From Sabellastarte sp. h YS-2021 (taxonomy: Eukaryota > Annelida > Polychaeta > Sabellida > Sabellidae), in NCBI GenBank assembly GCA_964017235.1, contig OZ024931.1, positions 124,197,530 to 124,261,529 of the forward strand: 64,000 bases of DNA, given 5' to 3'. Made by a program: the position numbers and the translations under genes. Shown here piece by piece: positions 11,905 to 22,500 of this stretch. The notes beneath the pieces were generated by a model. That model did not search any database and was not told the DNA's origin. It saw only the letters and a program-made list of their open reading frames with translations. Numbering within the stretch: position 1 is the stretch's first letter; each line of letters begins with the position of its first letter.

Positions 11905-12485
11905 GAGAGACTAGAACATGGACCCAGGTAAGACCCAGGTTCTGGATCAGGCCCTGGCCACTGTTAAGTAATTATGCCAGATCTGGAGAAATGGCATGTC
12001 CAGTCCTACAACAACTTCTTCAAGATCACTCCAGAACTTTCGAGAACTCTAAAGCAGGGTAGAACCCAGGATTGCGAAGCAAGTCACAAGATTCAGAAAA
12101 CCACTGGGGATTGGTCGGAAGTTGGCTGTGATACTGAGGCATCTGGCCACTCCAGACAGTTACCCCTTACAATATAGCTTCAGGGTGGGACGATCAACAA
12201 TAAACAAGTTTATCCCATAAGCCTGTGAGGCCATCGTCCAGGAGTACCAGAGGGAGGTTGTGGTCTGCCCAACTGACCTACAGGACTGGTAGATTTTAAA
12301 AAGGCTGTATTCAGAAACGGATGGAATGTCCCACGTGCATTTGGAGCCCTGGCTGGCATTGTCATGAGATGCCCCAGACGTAAAGGAAGTGACTATTTTA
12401 ACTACAAGGGCTTCCATTCCACTGTGATGCTGGTCCTGGTCAATACTGAGTGTAAGTTCCATTTTGGGGAGTTCTTGTGTAGGGG
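11905..12485 (+). pseudogene. PIF/Harbinger (HARBI1-like) transposase relic
   Basis: A frameshifted transposase. Read across plus-strand frames, the pieces follow the family's order. A WIRPW-like motif lies near 11940, then NNFFKITPELSRTL (about 12010), then a helix-turn-helix-like piece reading PYNIASGWDD (about 12165-12190). Next comes the EAIVQEYQREVVVCPT segment (about 12228-12275), then WNVPRAFGAL and GSDYFNYKGFHSTVMLVLVN (about 12320-12440). HARBI1-type DDE transposases have an Asp after the 'GAL/GAI' motif; this copy reads Ala there, so it is catalytically dead as well as frameshifted. I could not define its terminal repeats or the 3-bp target duplication expected of the family. Confidence 0.7.
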
Positions 12486-12834
12486 ACATGTACATGTGAA
12501 TGTTTGTGTGTATGAGTGAGGTATGTTTTTGTGGGTAATTGCTTCTTGTATTGAGGGGTTCATGAAATCAACTATAGCCTCCACATTTTCGTCTGAGAAG
12601 ACAACAATTTTCATCTTACCCTTCTGTTTTCTCTCAGATGCAGCTTTTTGGATGGCTTTTTCAAATTTTACAACTCACTAAAAACAAGGTTTCACTCACT
12701 GTTAAATACCACCGTGATATGAAACAACATGCCTGGCTATTTATAATCTTCCTCACCCTGCAGGTGTTCACTTCTGACTCACTCCGGATTTATCTGTTCT
12801 GTTATTAGACAAGAAGAGTTATCATTAGGGATTT

Positions 12835-12955
12835 AGATTTATTTTTTTTTGTTTCAAGTCACGTTGAACAGCCAGGGTCATATTGCGACGTGTAGTTTAT
12901 GGATGGAGGAACCAGTGCATACTAGTTGGTCAAGATTTTGCACTGTAAAGGGTGT
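12835..12955 (-). mobile_element. 3' half of a SINE copy
   Basis: On the minus strand it matches the 3' half of the copy at 3399-3640: AAAATCTTGACCAAC, then GTATGCACTGGTTCCTCC, then AATATGACCCTGGCTGTT, then an A-rich tail. The B-box half is missing, so it is a 5'-truncated insertion. Confidence 0.65.
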
Positions 12956-13559
12956 TGCACACAGGAAACGATCTACACGATGCAATCAGGCAAAATAAAT
13001 CGCCCATAGTGTTTCATTGTAATGTATGCACACATACTCCGGTCCTATCAGCTAAGACACTGCAAGACACGACCCGACATTTCTAAATTAGAAAAGTTTC
13101 CAATTTTTATCTGGTCGTAGGGAGGGGGAAAGGGGGTTCTCTATTGCGCATGTCATTTCTAGAGAACTGTGTGTAATAAATGCCTTGGAAAGCTAAAACA
13201 GGCTGCATCAATAAAAGGCATAGTATTACCCAAAGCTCAATTGTTTTATATTGAGGTAAAATATTGGTTGACACAGCACAATCTAAAATATACTCTTACA
13301 TATCTTAGCTTTTAAAGTAATTTACTGATTATTCTGCCTCTCCTAAAACATGTAATATTTCATTATTACACCAGTTATTTATATTTTAAAAACGTATTGT
13401 ACACTTTTAAGCTCAGGTAAAGGCTATCCTGTATTTTATATAAATCCAACTTCCTCTTTTAACTGCTACAAGCTAAAGCAAAGTGAAAAAAAAAACTGTT
13501 GTAAAATATCAAAACAAACGGATCGCATCGGATCCAGTGTCTTTTGACATGCCTGTCAA

Positions 13560-13745
13560 CATCCAGGCACACTGTCATTTATATGTCGGATTGTGTTGGG
13601 TCCTTTCCTGTGTGTAACACCCTTAAACCTGTGGCCATTTGGCAAGTAACTACCAACTTTCCAACATGAAGTGGTCAGGGCAAGATTCAAACCAGTGACC
13701 TCCGAGGTTGAAGGTAAGCACTCTAACTTTCTGAGTACCCCCATT
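13560..13745 (-). mobile_element. tRNA-type SINE copy
   Basis: The minus strand shows a B-box-like GGTTTGAATCTTG and the family body (CATGTTGGAAAGTTGGTAGT, TACTTGCCAAATGGCC). It ends near 13560 without a clean A-rich tail. Confidence 0.65.
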
Positions 13746-13759
13746 ATCATTAGGGGATT

Positions 13760-13908
13760 ATAGGAATAACCCCTGACAAACCATGGTATATGCAGAATTT
13801 TACCATGGTTTGAGATTATAAACCCCGAAGGCGAAGCCTGAGGGGTTTATTGCCTCAAACCATGGTAAAATTCTGCATATACCATGGTTTGGAGGGCGTT
13901 ATTCCTAT
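13760..13908. repeat. Fold-back (hairpin) element
   Basis: Two arms of nearly 70 bp are inverted copies around a short loop. The left arm runs from ATAGGAATAACCCC through ACCATGGTATATGCAG to AAACCCC. The right arm runs from GGGGTTTATTGCC back to GTTATTCCTAT. As RNA or single-stranded DNA it would form a long hairpin. No protein is encoded. Confidence 0.8.
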
Positions 13909-14320
13909 TCTAACATGACAAAACAATTAAAATACTTGTTATTTCCTTATATTTTGCAAAACATCATGTCCATTTCACAAACGTTCGAAAGAAATCAGGC
14001 TGTTCCACCAATTATACATTGTGGCAGTACATAGCATTCTCTCACTAAATATGCTGAAATTAAGAGTTTTTAAAATTTTTTTATGTTCTATATATTTTTT
14101 TCATTATCAGAATTATATTCAATAAAAAACTGCTTTATCAATAATAATAAGTTGTGATCCTTAACTGTCAAAAAAAACAAACAAACAAAAACGGAAGCAT
14201 GTACTTGGTTATTGTTACTTGCGATGGGATGACAATGGAACAGCCAAGATGTATATCGAGGTTTTACCATAGCTCTCGACCAATCAGAATCGCGGACACA
14301 GACGTGTCATGTTAGAATAC
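13906..14320. mobile_element. Possible TIR element adjoining the fold-back
   Basis: TATTCTAACATGACA at the left and its exact inverse TGTCATGTTAGAATA at the right bound about 415 bp of non-coding AT-rich DNA. A GACCAATCAGAATCGCGG block lies just inside the right end. The left end overlaps the hairpin at 13760-13908, so the two may be one composite element. Confidence 0.5.
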
Positions 14321-15008
14321 AAGTTATGTTTTATTTGTACTGAGTTATGTCTTATGACATATAATTTCAATCAGGAAGCCTGAACCGACTCATCTTCTAC
14401 AAATCACAAAGACTGGCATCAACTTGTCAGGATGGGTGAAAAGATTAACTGTTAAGATTTGGAATGTGCTACAAGTTATCTTGTTCGATGAAAAGATTGA
14501 TCTTTTCCAGAAAAGATTTGTTGGCTAAAATAATAGTCTTTTAAGGAATAAATACATTTTTGAATTTTGATGTAATTTCTATATTGTAACTTCAACGTAT
14601 ATCACACGTAAAGTTTTACAAATATTCTAACACAAATAAAATTTCTTACAAATAAAGCAAGATTTTATTCCAGTTAGAGTTTCTGTCAACAGAATTTCAT
14701 GTCTTGATCAGTTGGAGTTTCTGTCAGTACATAAAGGTATCACGACATGTATATTTGCAGAGAAATCTAACATAGCTGTTTATGTAGTATCATTACATTC
14801 TCCATTGTGTTCTTTCTGTCAAGTCCTTTACAATCAAACCACCTCTCTATCATCAATGTACTTTCAGGTCTGTTCATTTGTTAACAACTTGTAATAAAAA
14901 TTATGTTGGTGAATTTAACAGATGAAAATAAGTAAATAAAAGCATTTCTTCATTTCACTGACACATGAAATGTTTTAGGTTGAAAAAGTTCACCACACTT
15001 GGGTTGTT

Positions 15009-15032
15009 ATGTATGTATGTATGTATGTGTGT
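15009..15032 (+). repeat. TGTA microsatellite
   Basis: A short run of (TGTA/ATGT)n repeats ending in GTGTG. Confidence 0.8.
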
Positions 15033-15285
15033 AATACAATGGGGTCTATAATTGTAGAAATGATGCAAATTCTAACCAACAGATTCTATTCAACAGACTT
15101 TATAAACGAAACAACATTTATGTACTTATTTGGGGGTGAGTTAACAGCCACTTAATATTCAATTATTCAGCATTGATAGATTACCAGTGCAAAAAATCTA
15201 CGGTTGTTTTATTATTTTTTTACCAGTTTGTCTGTTCTCTTGGTGCAATGTAAGGTGAAATAAGTTTTTCTGTCCTTGTTAACAG

Positions 15286-15459
15286 CCAAGATCACACTGG
15301 TGGAGGATATCGTCATTACCCATGCTCCCTGCTACTGTGAAGCTGCGCAACCGTGATAGTTTATTCGGTTTAGATGAGGAAATTGATTGTAATGTATTAA
15401 GTTCAAAAGTGGACAATTCACAGAGAAAAAACGCACCAATATGCTTCAAATACTTATCT
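15286..15459 (+). CDS. Possible orphan internal exon, unknown protein
   Basis: A 174-bp open segment of 58 codons, phase 0 at both ends, sits between a good acceptor (TTTCTGTCCTTGTTAACAG) and a good donor (GTAAGA). Its translation runs PRSHWWRISSLPML, then VKLRNRDSLFGLDEE, then NAPICFKYLS, and is not low-complexity. I recognise no domain and found no partner exon on this strand nearby. The opposite strand is also open over the same bases, so chance is a real alternative. Confidence 0.3.
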
Positions 15460-15584
15460 GTAAGAAACAATCAAACAGAAAAGTAATACAAGAACCATTA
15501 ACAAGTTCACAGATCTAATCAAATTATCGCTTATCATGGCTATACATATATAGGGTGTGAAAATATGTAATAATTGTCCCAATT

Positions 15585-15740
15585 ATAGAACAGAAGCATT
15601 TATATAGCGCAAAGTTGATGTGTATCCTCTAATGCACTTATAAGTCCAAAAAGGGAGAGTCCCAAGCCAAGGAAAAGTCGACATACCCAGCATGCACCTG
15701 ATAGGACTTTAGTTGGCTTCTGGACCCCAAACAATATCAA
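15585..15740 (-). mobile_element. LINE 3'-end fragment
   Basis: The segment TTTATATAGCGCAAAGTTGA...TATCCTCTAATGCACTT, followed by AAAAAGGGAGAGTC, matches the tail of the LINE at 26638-27520 in the same orientation. Only the 3' end of the element is present, as expected of a 5'-truncated LINE insertion. Confidence 0.6.
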
Positions 15741-16317
15741 TACAACTTATCAAATATGTTGCCATGACAACCCATCCTTTTACACTGTGTCACTAGCATT
15801 CGACTGATAGTAGAACGTCAACACGATCAGGGCTGTTGTATGAAGAGAACATAGAAAATCATATAAAAAAAGCTTTTTATACGATTTCTATGGACGACAA
15901 ACTCGGTGTTGTACTAAACATACAAATGGGGATCGTCTAAAGTAAATCTGACTGGCTGATATATGAATAGGTTTCATAAGGATTCTTTTTTGTCCTATAT
16001 ACTGTTTCAAATTTTGAGCTGTTCGTTAATGTGTCATATCAGACCAAGGTCCCCCACACTGGCATCTTTTAGGGGAGAGCTTAATTAAGACTCACCTGTT
16101 TCATGAAGCCTATCCTCCTTGGCATCACCTATTGCGCCTTAGAATTTCATTTAGATCAAAATTAGTTGCATGAAAAGTTAGTATATTATTATAATCAGTG
16201 TATATCCCATATGTTATCAGAAGCCAGATTCAAAAACATAATCCCAAATGTGAAAGTCAGCTTGTTAAATTGTAAACTTGTTATAACCACAGGTATCTCT
16301 GTTGCAGAAGGTATTCT

Positions 16318-16752
16318 GGGCCCGTATTCACGAAAGGTCTTAGCCAGGGCTTAGGCTTAAAGTTGAGACTTATGGCCGCCATAAACTTTTCTCCACTTCA
16401 AAATTTGAAATGGCTGTAAATAAAGTATAATTATACAGAACACCTCACTAAAGCAGTCTTCGGGAAGTTCATATGTGGTAAGAAGGTTTTCCATTCCAAA
16501 ACAGCACTGTTTTTAGATACAATGCATTAAATGAAGGATATATATCATCAACAGTATAGTTTGAATAGAAAAGAAAGGTCACATGACACAGAAAACCACT
16601 GTGGTTATTTGATAATCTTGGTCTTAGCTAAGTCACCCTTTGTGAAAATACGGATTTAAGACAAAACTTAGCTGAGACAAAAGTCTCAACTTTAAGACCA
16701 CATTTAAGCCTAAGACCTGGCTAAGTCTAAGACCTTTCGTGAATACGGGCCC
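16318..16752. mobile_element. MITE with GGGCCCGTATTCACGAAAGG terminal repeats
   Basis: About 435 bp bounded by GGGCCCGTATTCACGAAAGG at the left and its inverse CCTTTCGTGAATACGGGCCC at the right, followed inward by TTAG/CTAA and further imperfect inverted sequence. It is non-coding. No convincing target duplication is visible, so the superfamily is uncertain. Diverged relatives lie at 6740-7292, 25452-26156 and, by terminal motif only, 17543-17674. Confidence 0.75.
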
Positions 16753-17330
16753 TGTTCTCCTTTTGCAAGCCATTGCATAAGAGGACGTTGTGATTTTTTT
16801 CCCTGTCAAGTCATTTCAAAACTGGTGCTAAAGGTTATAATGTGGCCATATAGATTTGGGAATTTTAATTTGGAAAACATTGTTTTGCGAATTAAGCAAA
16901 AAAGTGTATTAGACCATCTTATTGTCAAGTCAAAGGAAAGGTGCCATGCATTTTGGTGACAGTGTGTAGAACACTCGCGATCGAGAAATCAACAATGCCC
17001 TGGAATAATTGACAGAATGACTCGAGGAATATCATATCATCAAAACACCTCCAGTCCTCTCAGTGTCACCAGAAACGTGTGTGGGGTGCTTAACAAAGGA
17101 GAATAAATTACGTGAAACAAATGCCATCGATCCCCCATTAAATTACACCTGCGAGTTTTTCTTTTGTTAAAAGTGTCCAATATCTTTCACTATTGACCAC
17201 TTTGTGATTTTGACCATATACAAAAGCTTTCTCAGCACATTTCCAAAAGAAACCCTTTTACATTTATTTCAACTAAAATGATCATAAACAACATCTCAAA
17301 AATATAAATTAGGGAAGAGGTGTCATTTAA

Positions 17331-17455
17331 ATAGGTTAATGGCCTTGTAAGTGTCAAATATTGGAAAACAATGGACTGTTGACTCGGTCCCTTCGGGACC
17401 TCGTAAACAGGCCATTATTTTCCAATATTGGACACTTACTTGGCCATTAACCTAT
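17331..17455. repeat. Fold-back element
   Basis: An inverted repeat with arms of about 50 bp. The left begins ATAGGTTAATGGCC and continues GTGTCAAATATTGGAAAA. The right reads TTTTCCAATATTGGACAC and ends GGCCATTAACCTAT. The loop contains its own small stem GGTCCCTTCGGGACC. No coding capacity. Confidence 0.8.
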
Positions 17456-17542
17456 ACTTAAAACGCATAAAATGTTATATCTGTCGGTAAGCCGTTTCTC
17501 GCGTGAGGTTGTCGTAAACCCTGGATAACACAATGTACCCCA

Positions 17543-17674
17543 GGGCTGGTATTCACAAAAGGAATCAAGCTCAAGCTGAGCCAAAAATCAGCTTAAGTTT
17601 GGTATAAACAGCTGTAAACTTGAGCTGATTTTTTGGCTCATCTTGAGCTTGATCCCTTTTGTGACTACCAGCCC
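17543..17674. repeat. 132-bp palindromic MITE
   Basis: GGGCTGGTATTCACAAAAGG at the left is inverted as CCTTTTGTGACTACCAGCCC, and the similarity continues inward through AAGCTCAAGCTGAGCC, so almost the whole element folds back. The outer TATTCACAAAAGG motif resembles the ends of the 16318-16752 family. Confidence 0.7.
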
Positions 17675-17784
17675 AAAGGAAAACCCCGGATCTAATTTCA
17701 AAGGGGATGGAGGTGGACAAAACCTCGGAGTTTTAAATCTAGAGAAAGGATATTGATTCTTTGTTAAACAATCAATGTAAGATA

Positions 17785-18100
17785 TTTCACAACCATAATC
17801 CGTGCAATCTTGATTCCTCAGATTAATGGATTCGCTTGTGATGTGACTAGCTCCCGAGGTAGATCAACAGATTCAGGTTCATTGGATTAGGCATCAATTC
17901 TTTGTAAAATAATGGCGGCAAAACGTGGCGGCAAATTTTAAGATTTGGGTAATTTTTATGATATTTATGTTGGTTTATTGTAGTTTTTATTTTGGATTCT
18001 TGGGTCTAGAGAAAACTGTATTTCACAAATCTAGCTAATCCAAAGAATCAAAATTTGATTCTGGATTGCACGGATTATGGTGATTATGGTGAAATACGCC
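17785..18100. mobile_element. TIR element with CATAATCCGTGCAATC ends
   Basis: TATTTCACAACCATAATCCG at the left matches the inverse of CGGATTATGG...GTGAAATA at the right, and GTGCAATC is shared just inside. A TGATT/AATCA-rich subterminal region follows. About 315 bp, non-coding. Confidence 0.6.
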
Positions 18101-18764
18101 TAGTTAAAATTAGGTAAACATACGAAAATATAAATAAAATGAAATTATGCTATTTTAAATTGATACACATGTAATTATACTTGTTTATATTGGTTGTTAC
18201 AGTATATATAAAATTATATTAAATGAAATTGCTATATTGGTAGTTCGTAAGTTAAACCTTCTAATAATATACTCCACCTGAGAATTAAAATTTGCATTCA
18301 TGACTATTTCAAATAGATCATTAACCAAACTGCTTGCCTAAGACAAGTGTCAAAGCAAAGGAACAAAAGCATTATCAACTCTTCTTTTACAGGAATGCAA
18401 TAAAATGTTTCTGAGAAAGTCCTTTTCTCAAAACTCATGTCACAGCAAAGGACCAAAAGCAAAACCCTCTCTTCGAAAACATGAACGCTAAAAATGTCAT
18501 TCCGTTTTTATGCATACCTGAGCATAAAATGAAAGCCTTTTGAATTCCTTTTCTTCTAGAATTTAAAGACAACTACCAGACTTAAAAATAGTAATTATGG
18601 GATTTATAGACATTTTTGTGTTTCTCTCATTTTAATGTATCATTGAAAAAGTAAATAAAATAGTTTTTTGATATGTTTCATTTTGTGATTATTTCCCTAG
18701 AATTACAACTTCCGGGTTTTATCCACTCCCATTGAAATTAGTTACGTGGTTTTGTCCTAGTAGC

Positions 18765-18786
18765 CGCCCCCCCCCCCCCTTTTTTT
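18765..18786 (+). repeat. Poly-C/poly-T run
   Basis: A homopolymer of about a dozen C followed by a T run. The length is assembly-sensitive. Confidence 0.85.
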
Positions 18787-18995
18787 CGTCCGAGATATTA
18801 TACATCATTCATATCAATCCCGCGTGAGGATGCATTCATATCTATCAATAGTGGACTTGCCTTAATACAGGAATTTGCTCTAACTGTATGATTATGCAAA
18901 TAACAAATAATTGCACGTTTCGATGTTAGCATGATTATTTTCTTATTATATAATATGGAGAAAAATACTCAGCGATATCAATAATAACAACAGTA

Positions 18996-19000
18996 CACGT
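18996..19000 (+). repeat. Target-site duplication, left copy
   Basis: CACGT directly before the left LTR, repeated at 24011-24015 directly after the right LTR. Five base pairs is usual for gypsy-type integrases. Confidence 0.85.
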
Positions 19001-19262
19001 TGTTGTGGATGTTAAATGTTTTAGAGTCATTACCCAGGCTAGTAAGGGTTTCCAGATCCCTCTCATTATCTTAAAGTGTCAGTGACCAGATATCCTGTAT
19101 GTTGTTATAATATACCTGGGAGATTAAAATATGAAAAGATTCCCACACACTTCACTGAGACCTTCATGCAACAACTTGTGTTTTTATAAATTATAATACC
19201 TATGTACATGTTAATATCTGAATTAAAGAATTAGAATTAAACTTGTGTTTAATTGCAAAACA
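19001..19262 (+). repeat. Left LTR of the gypsy element
   Basis: 262 bp beginning TGTTGTGGATG and ending TTGCAAAACA. It should drive transcription. A TATA-like TTTTTATAAATT lies near 19180-19195 and an AATTAAA possible polyadenylation signal near 19220. It shows no difference from the right LTR. Confidence 0.95.
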
Positions 19263-19280
19263 TGGTGTCAGATGTGGGAT
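19263..19280 (+). promoter_or_regulatory. Primer-binding site
   Basis: TGGTGTCAGATGTGGGAT begins at the first base after the LTR. TGG pairs with a tRNA 3' CCA end. TGTCAG followed by GTGGGA resembles the complement of a tRNA-Leu 3' end as I remember it, so the tRNA identity is tentative. Confidence 0.7.
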
Positions 19281-19428
19281 TATTATAGTAAAAAAAAGCC
19301 TCTAATTTCTGACTGGGATTATTAGAGTAAAAAAAGCCACTTATTTCTGACTGAGATTATTAGAGTAAAAAAAGCCTCTAATTTCTGACAGAGACAATTG
19401 GAGTAAGAAAAAGCCTCTAATATCCTGC
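19276..19428 (+). repeat. Four 38-39-bp tandem repeats in the gypsy leader
   Basis: Units run G(G/A)GATTATTAGAGTAAAAAAAGCC... to ...TTTCTGACT/A, four times, the last one degraded. The first overlaps the 3' part of the primer-binding site. The array lies in the untranslated leader before the ATG at 19509, where packaging or translation signals are usually found. A role there is inference. Confidence 0.8.
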
Positions 19429-19508
19429 AAAAGAACCTATTGAAAGTGTGGATAGTGATTATTCTTGCAGAAACTTTCGTTTGCTTATACTTGGATATAT
19501 AGTGCAAT

Positions 19509-22500
19509 ATGTCTGAAACAGAAACAGTGTCACAGGTAGTGTGTGTCCCATCAAACTTCCCAGTTCCATCACCAATGGACTACAAAGGGGATCAGGCTGA
19601 AAACTGGAAATTTTTCAGGTCACAATGGGAGGACTTTGAGACTGCAACTGAGTTGAACAAGAAATCTGCTACTATAAGGATTGCGACACTGAGATCTGTG
19701 ATGGGGAAAGACTGTCTCAGGATTTACCATCACTTGGATATATCAACAGAAGACAAGCAAGATGTGAAGAAATCACTTGATGCCTTAGAGTCACACTTCA
19801 AACCTACAAAGAATGTGATTTATGACAGATATGTTTTTAACACATGTACACAGGAACCGGCAGAAGGGATAGATCAGTATATAGCCTCTAGTTGTGATTA
19901 TGGCAATCTGACAGATGACATGCTGCGCGACAGGTTAATCTTGGGCACAAAAGACAGTGCTGCAAGAGCCCGCATGTTCAGAGAAACTGATCTAACATTA
20001 GCCAGAGCAATAGATATGTGTAGGATCGCAGAAATCTCACAGCATCAACTACAGCAGATTGGTAGTAAGCAAGAAGAAGTCAATTTCACAAAGCAACACA
20101 AGCAACAGTCACGAAAACAGCAAAGATGGTCTCAACAGCCATCTCAGCACAAGAGATGCAAGTATTGTGGACAGAGCCATACATATGACAAGTCGAAGTG
20201 TCCTGCCTTTGGGAAATTGTGCAAAGCCTGTGGCAAAAGAAATCATTTTGCTACAGTATGCAAGCAGAAACATCGTGTAGAGAAAGCAGTACACAGGATT
20301 GACCAGGATTCTGAAGATTCATCAAGCGAATCAATTTTCCACACAAATCAATTTGTGGGAGCAGTAAAAACAAGAGGTAAGCAGCTTACAATACCTCTGA
20401 AGTTTTGGAAGACCAAGGATTCTGTGTCAAATAACAGGTCAAAAGGCCTAGTGTGTCAACTGGATACAGGCGCCACCTGCAATGTTCTGAACATTGAAGA
20501 TTACAAGGCAGTAACTGGTGAATCGGATTCAAATCTGAAAGAAAGCTCAGTTCGTTTGAATTTCTATGATGGCTCATGGATGAAGCCACTGGGATATGCT
20601 ACTCTTTACACTAGAATCAATGGCAAGAACTTTAAGCTTGGCTTCCAGATTGTAAACACCAGGGTCGCACAAAAACCCTTGTTATCAGCAAACACATGCC
20701 AGCGATTGAATTTGCTTTCAATCAATTCAGATGAAGTTGTCCACATGTCACAGGAAGTCACTACAGGACTGTCTAAAGAGGATATACTTGGCAGTTTTTC
20801 AGATGTGTTCCAGGGATTAGGGCAGTTTCCAGGTGAACATCACATTGAGCTTGATGAGACGATCACGCCAGTGCAGCATCAACCAAGAAGAGTTCCTGTT
20901 GCCCTTAGAGCAGAACTTAAGGAGAAAATCGACTCAATGGTGGCACAAAGAATCCTCAAGAAAGTGGTAGAGCCAACACCATGGATTAACAGCATGGTTG
21001 TAGTTAAAAAGCCAGGGAAGCTACGACTCTGCATTGACCCAGTTGACCTGAACAAAGCGGTCAAACGTCCAAAATATCAGATGCCAACTATTGAGGAAAT
21101 CCTGCCAAATCTAGAAAATGCTAAAGTGTTCTCTGTCCTAGACGCGAAGGATGGATTCTGTCACATCAAATTAGACGAAGAAAGTAGCATGCTCACAACG
21201 TTTTGGACTCCATTCGGGAGATACCGATGGTTGCGTCTACCATTTGGCTTGACCTCAGCCCCTGAAGTGTTTCAGTGTAAACAGCATGAAGTCTTAGAGG
21301 GCCTGCACGGAGTGGAAGTCATTGCAGATGACATCTTGGTATACGGTTGTGGCAAAACACAGGAAGAAGCTGTAAAAGACCACGATGCAAATCTGATTGA
21401 GCTGTTGAAACGAGCACAGAAGGTCAACTTAAAGCTAAACAAAAAGAAGCTAAAGCTGAAGATGACAGAAGTGTCCTACATGGGTCATCTCCTCACATCT
21501 ACAGGGCTTAAACCAGACCCAGAGAAGATAAAAGCCGTGACTGAGATGAAGCGACCATCAAATGTGAAAGAAACTCAGTGTTTTCTTGGATTTGTAAACT
21601 ATCTCGCCAAATTTGCACCACATCTCTCAGACGTGTCTGAACCTCTCCGACGTCTCACCGACAAGGACGCTGTTTGGGTCTGGCAAACACAGCAAGAGGA
21701 AGCTTTCCGGCGAGTGAAAGAGATTGTGACAGTACAGCCTGTTTTGAAATATTACAGCCTATCTGAGCCTGTCACACTGCAGAGTGATGCCAGCCAAAAA
21801 GGGTTAGGTGCCACATTATTGCAAAATGGCCAACCCATCGCATTTGCCTCCAGATCCTTGTCGAAAACAGAGCAGTCATACGCTCAAATTGAGAAAGAGT
21901 GCCTCGCTATAGTGTTTGGGTGCGAACGCTTTAAACAGTACTTGCTGGGAAGAGATTCCACACAAGTTGAGAGTGATCATAAACCTCTAGAAGTAATATT
22001 CAAGAAATCACTTCTATCAGCACCCAAGAGACTCCAAAGAATGCTCCTGAGGTTGCAGAAGTACAACTTGCAGGTGAAGTACAAACGAGGCAGTGAAATG
22101 TACATTGCAGATCTGTTATCTCGTGCATCAATCTCAGCAGCTGTGCCTTCAACTAGTGATTTTGAAGTATTTTGCACAGAACTGGAACAGATAAGTTATA
22201 CAGAACATTTGAAAGTATCTGACACAAGGCTTGATCAGATTCAAAGATCAACATTGCAAGACAGTACACTACAATCTCTTAAAAGAACAATTCTGGCTGG
22301 ATGGCCAAATGACAAAAATGAAGTACCTGCATGCCTGAGAGAGTATTGGCCATACAGGGAAGAGCTTAGTGTTCAAAATGGAATTTTGTTCAAGGGAAAC
22401 CAGATTTTGATTCCAAAGGCAATGATCCCAGAAATGCTTTCCAGGATTCATTCTAGCCACTTAGGCATGGCTGCATGCACAAGAAAGGCCAAAGATGTCC

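Noticed and set aside
16318..16752. A target-site duplication for the GGGCCCGTATTCACG element
   Set aside because: The flanks share only short TTCT-like matches at differing distances, which chance explains.
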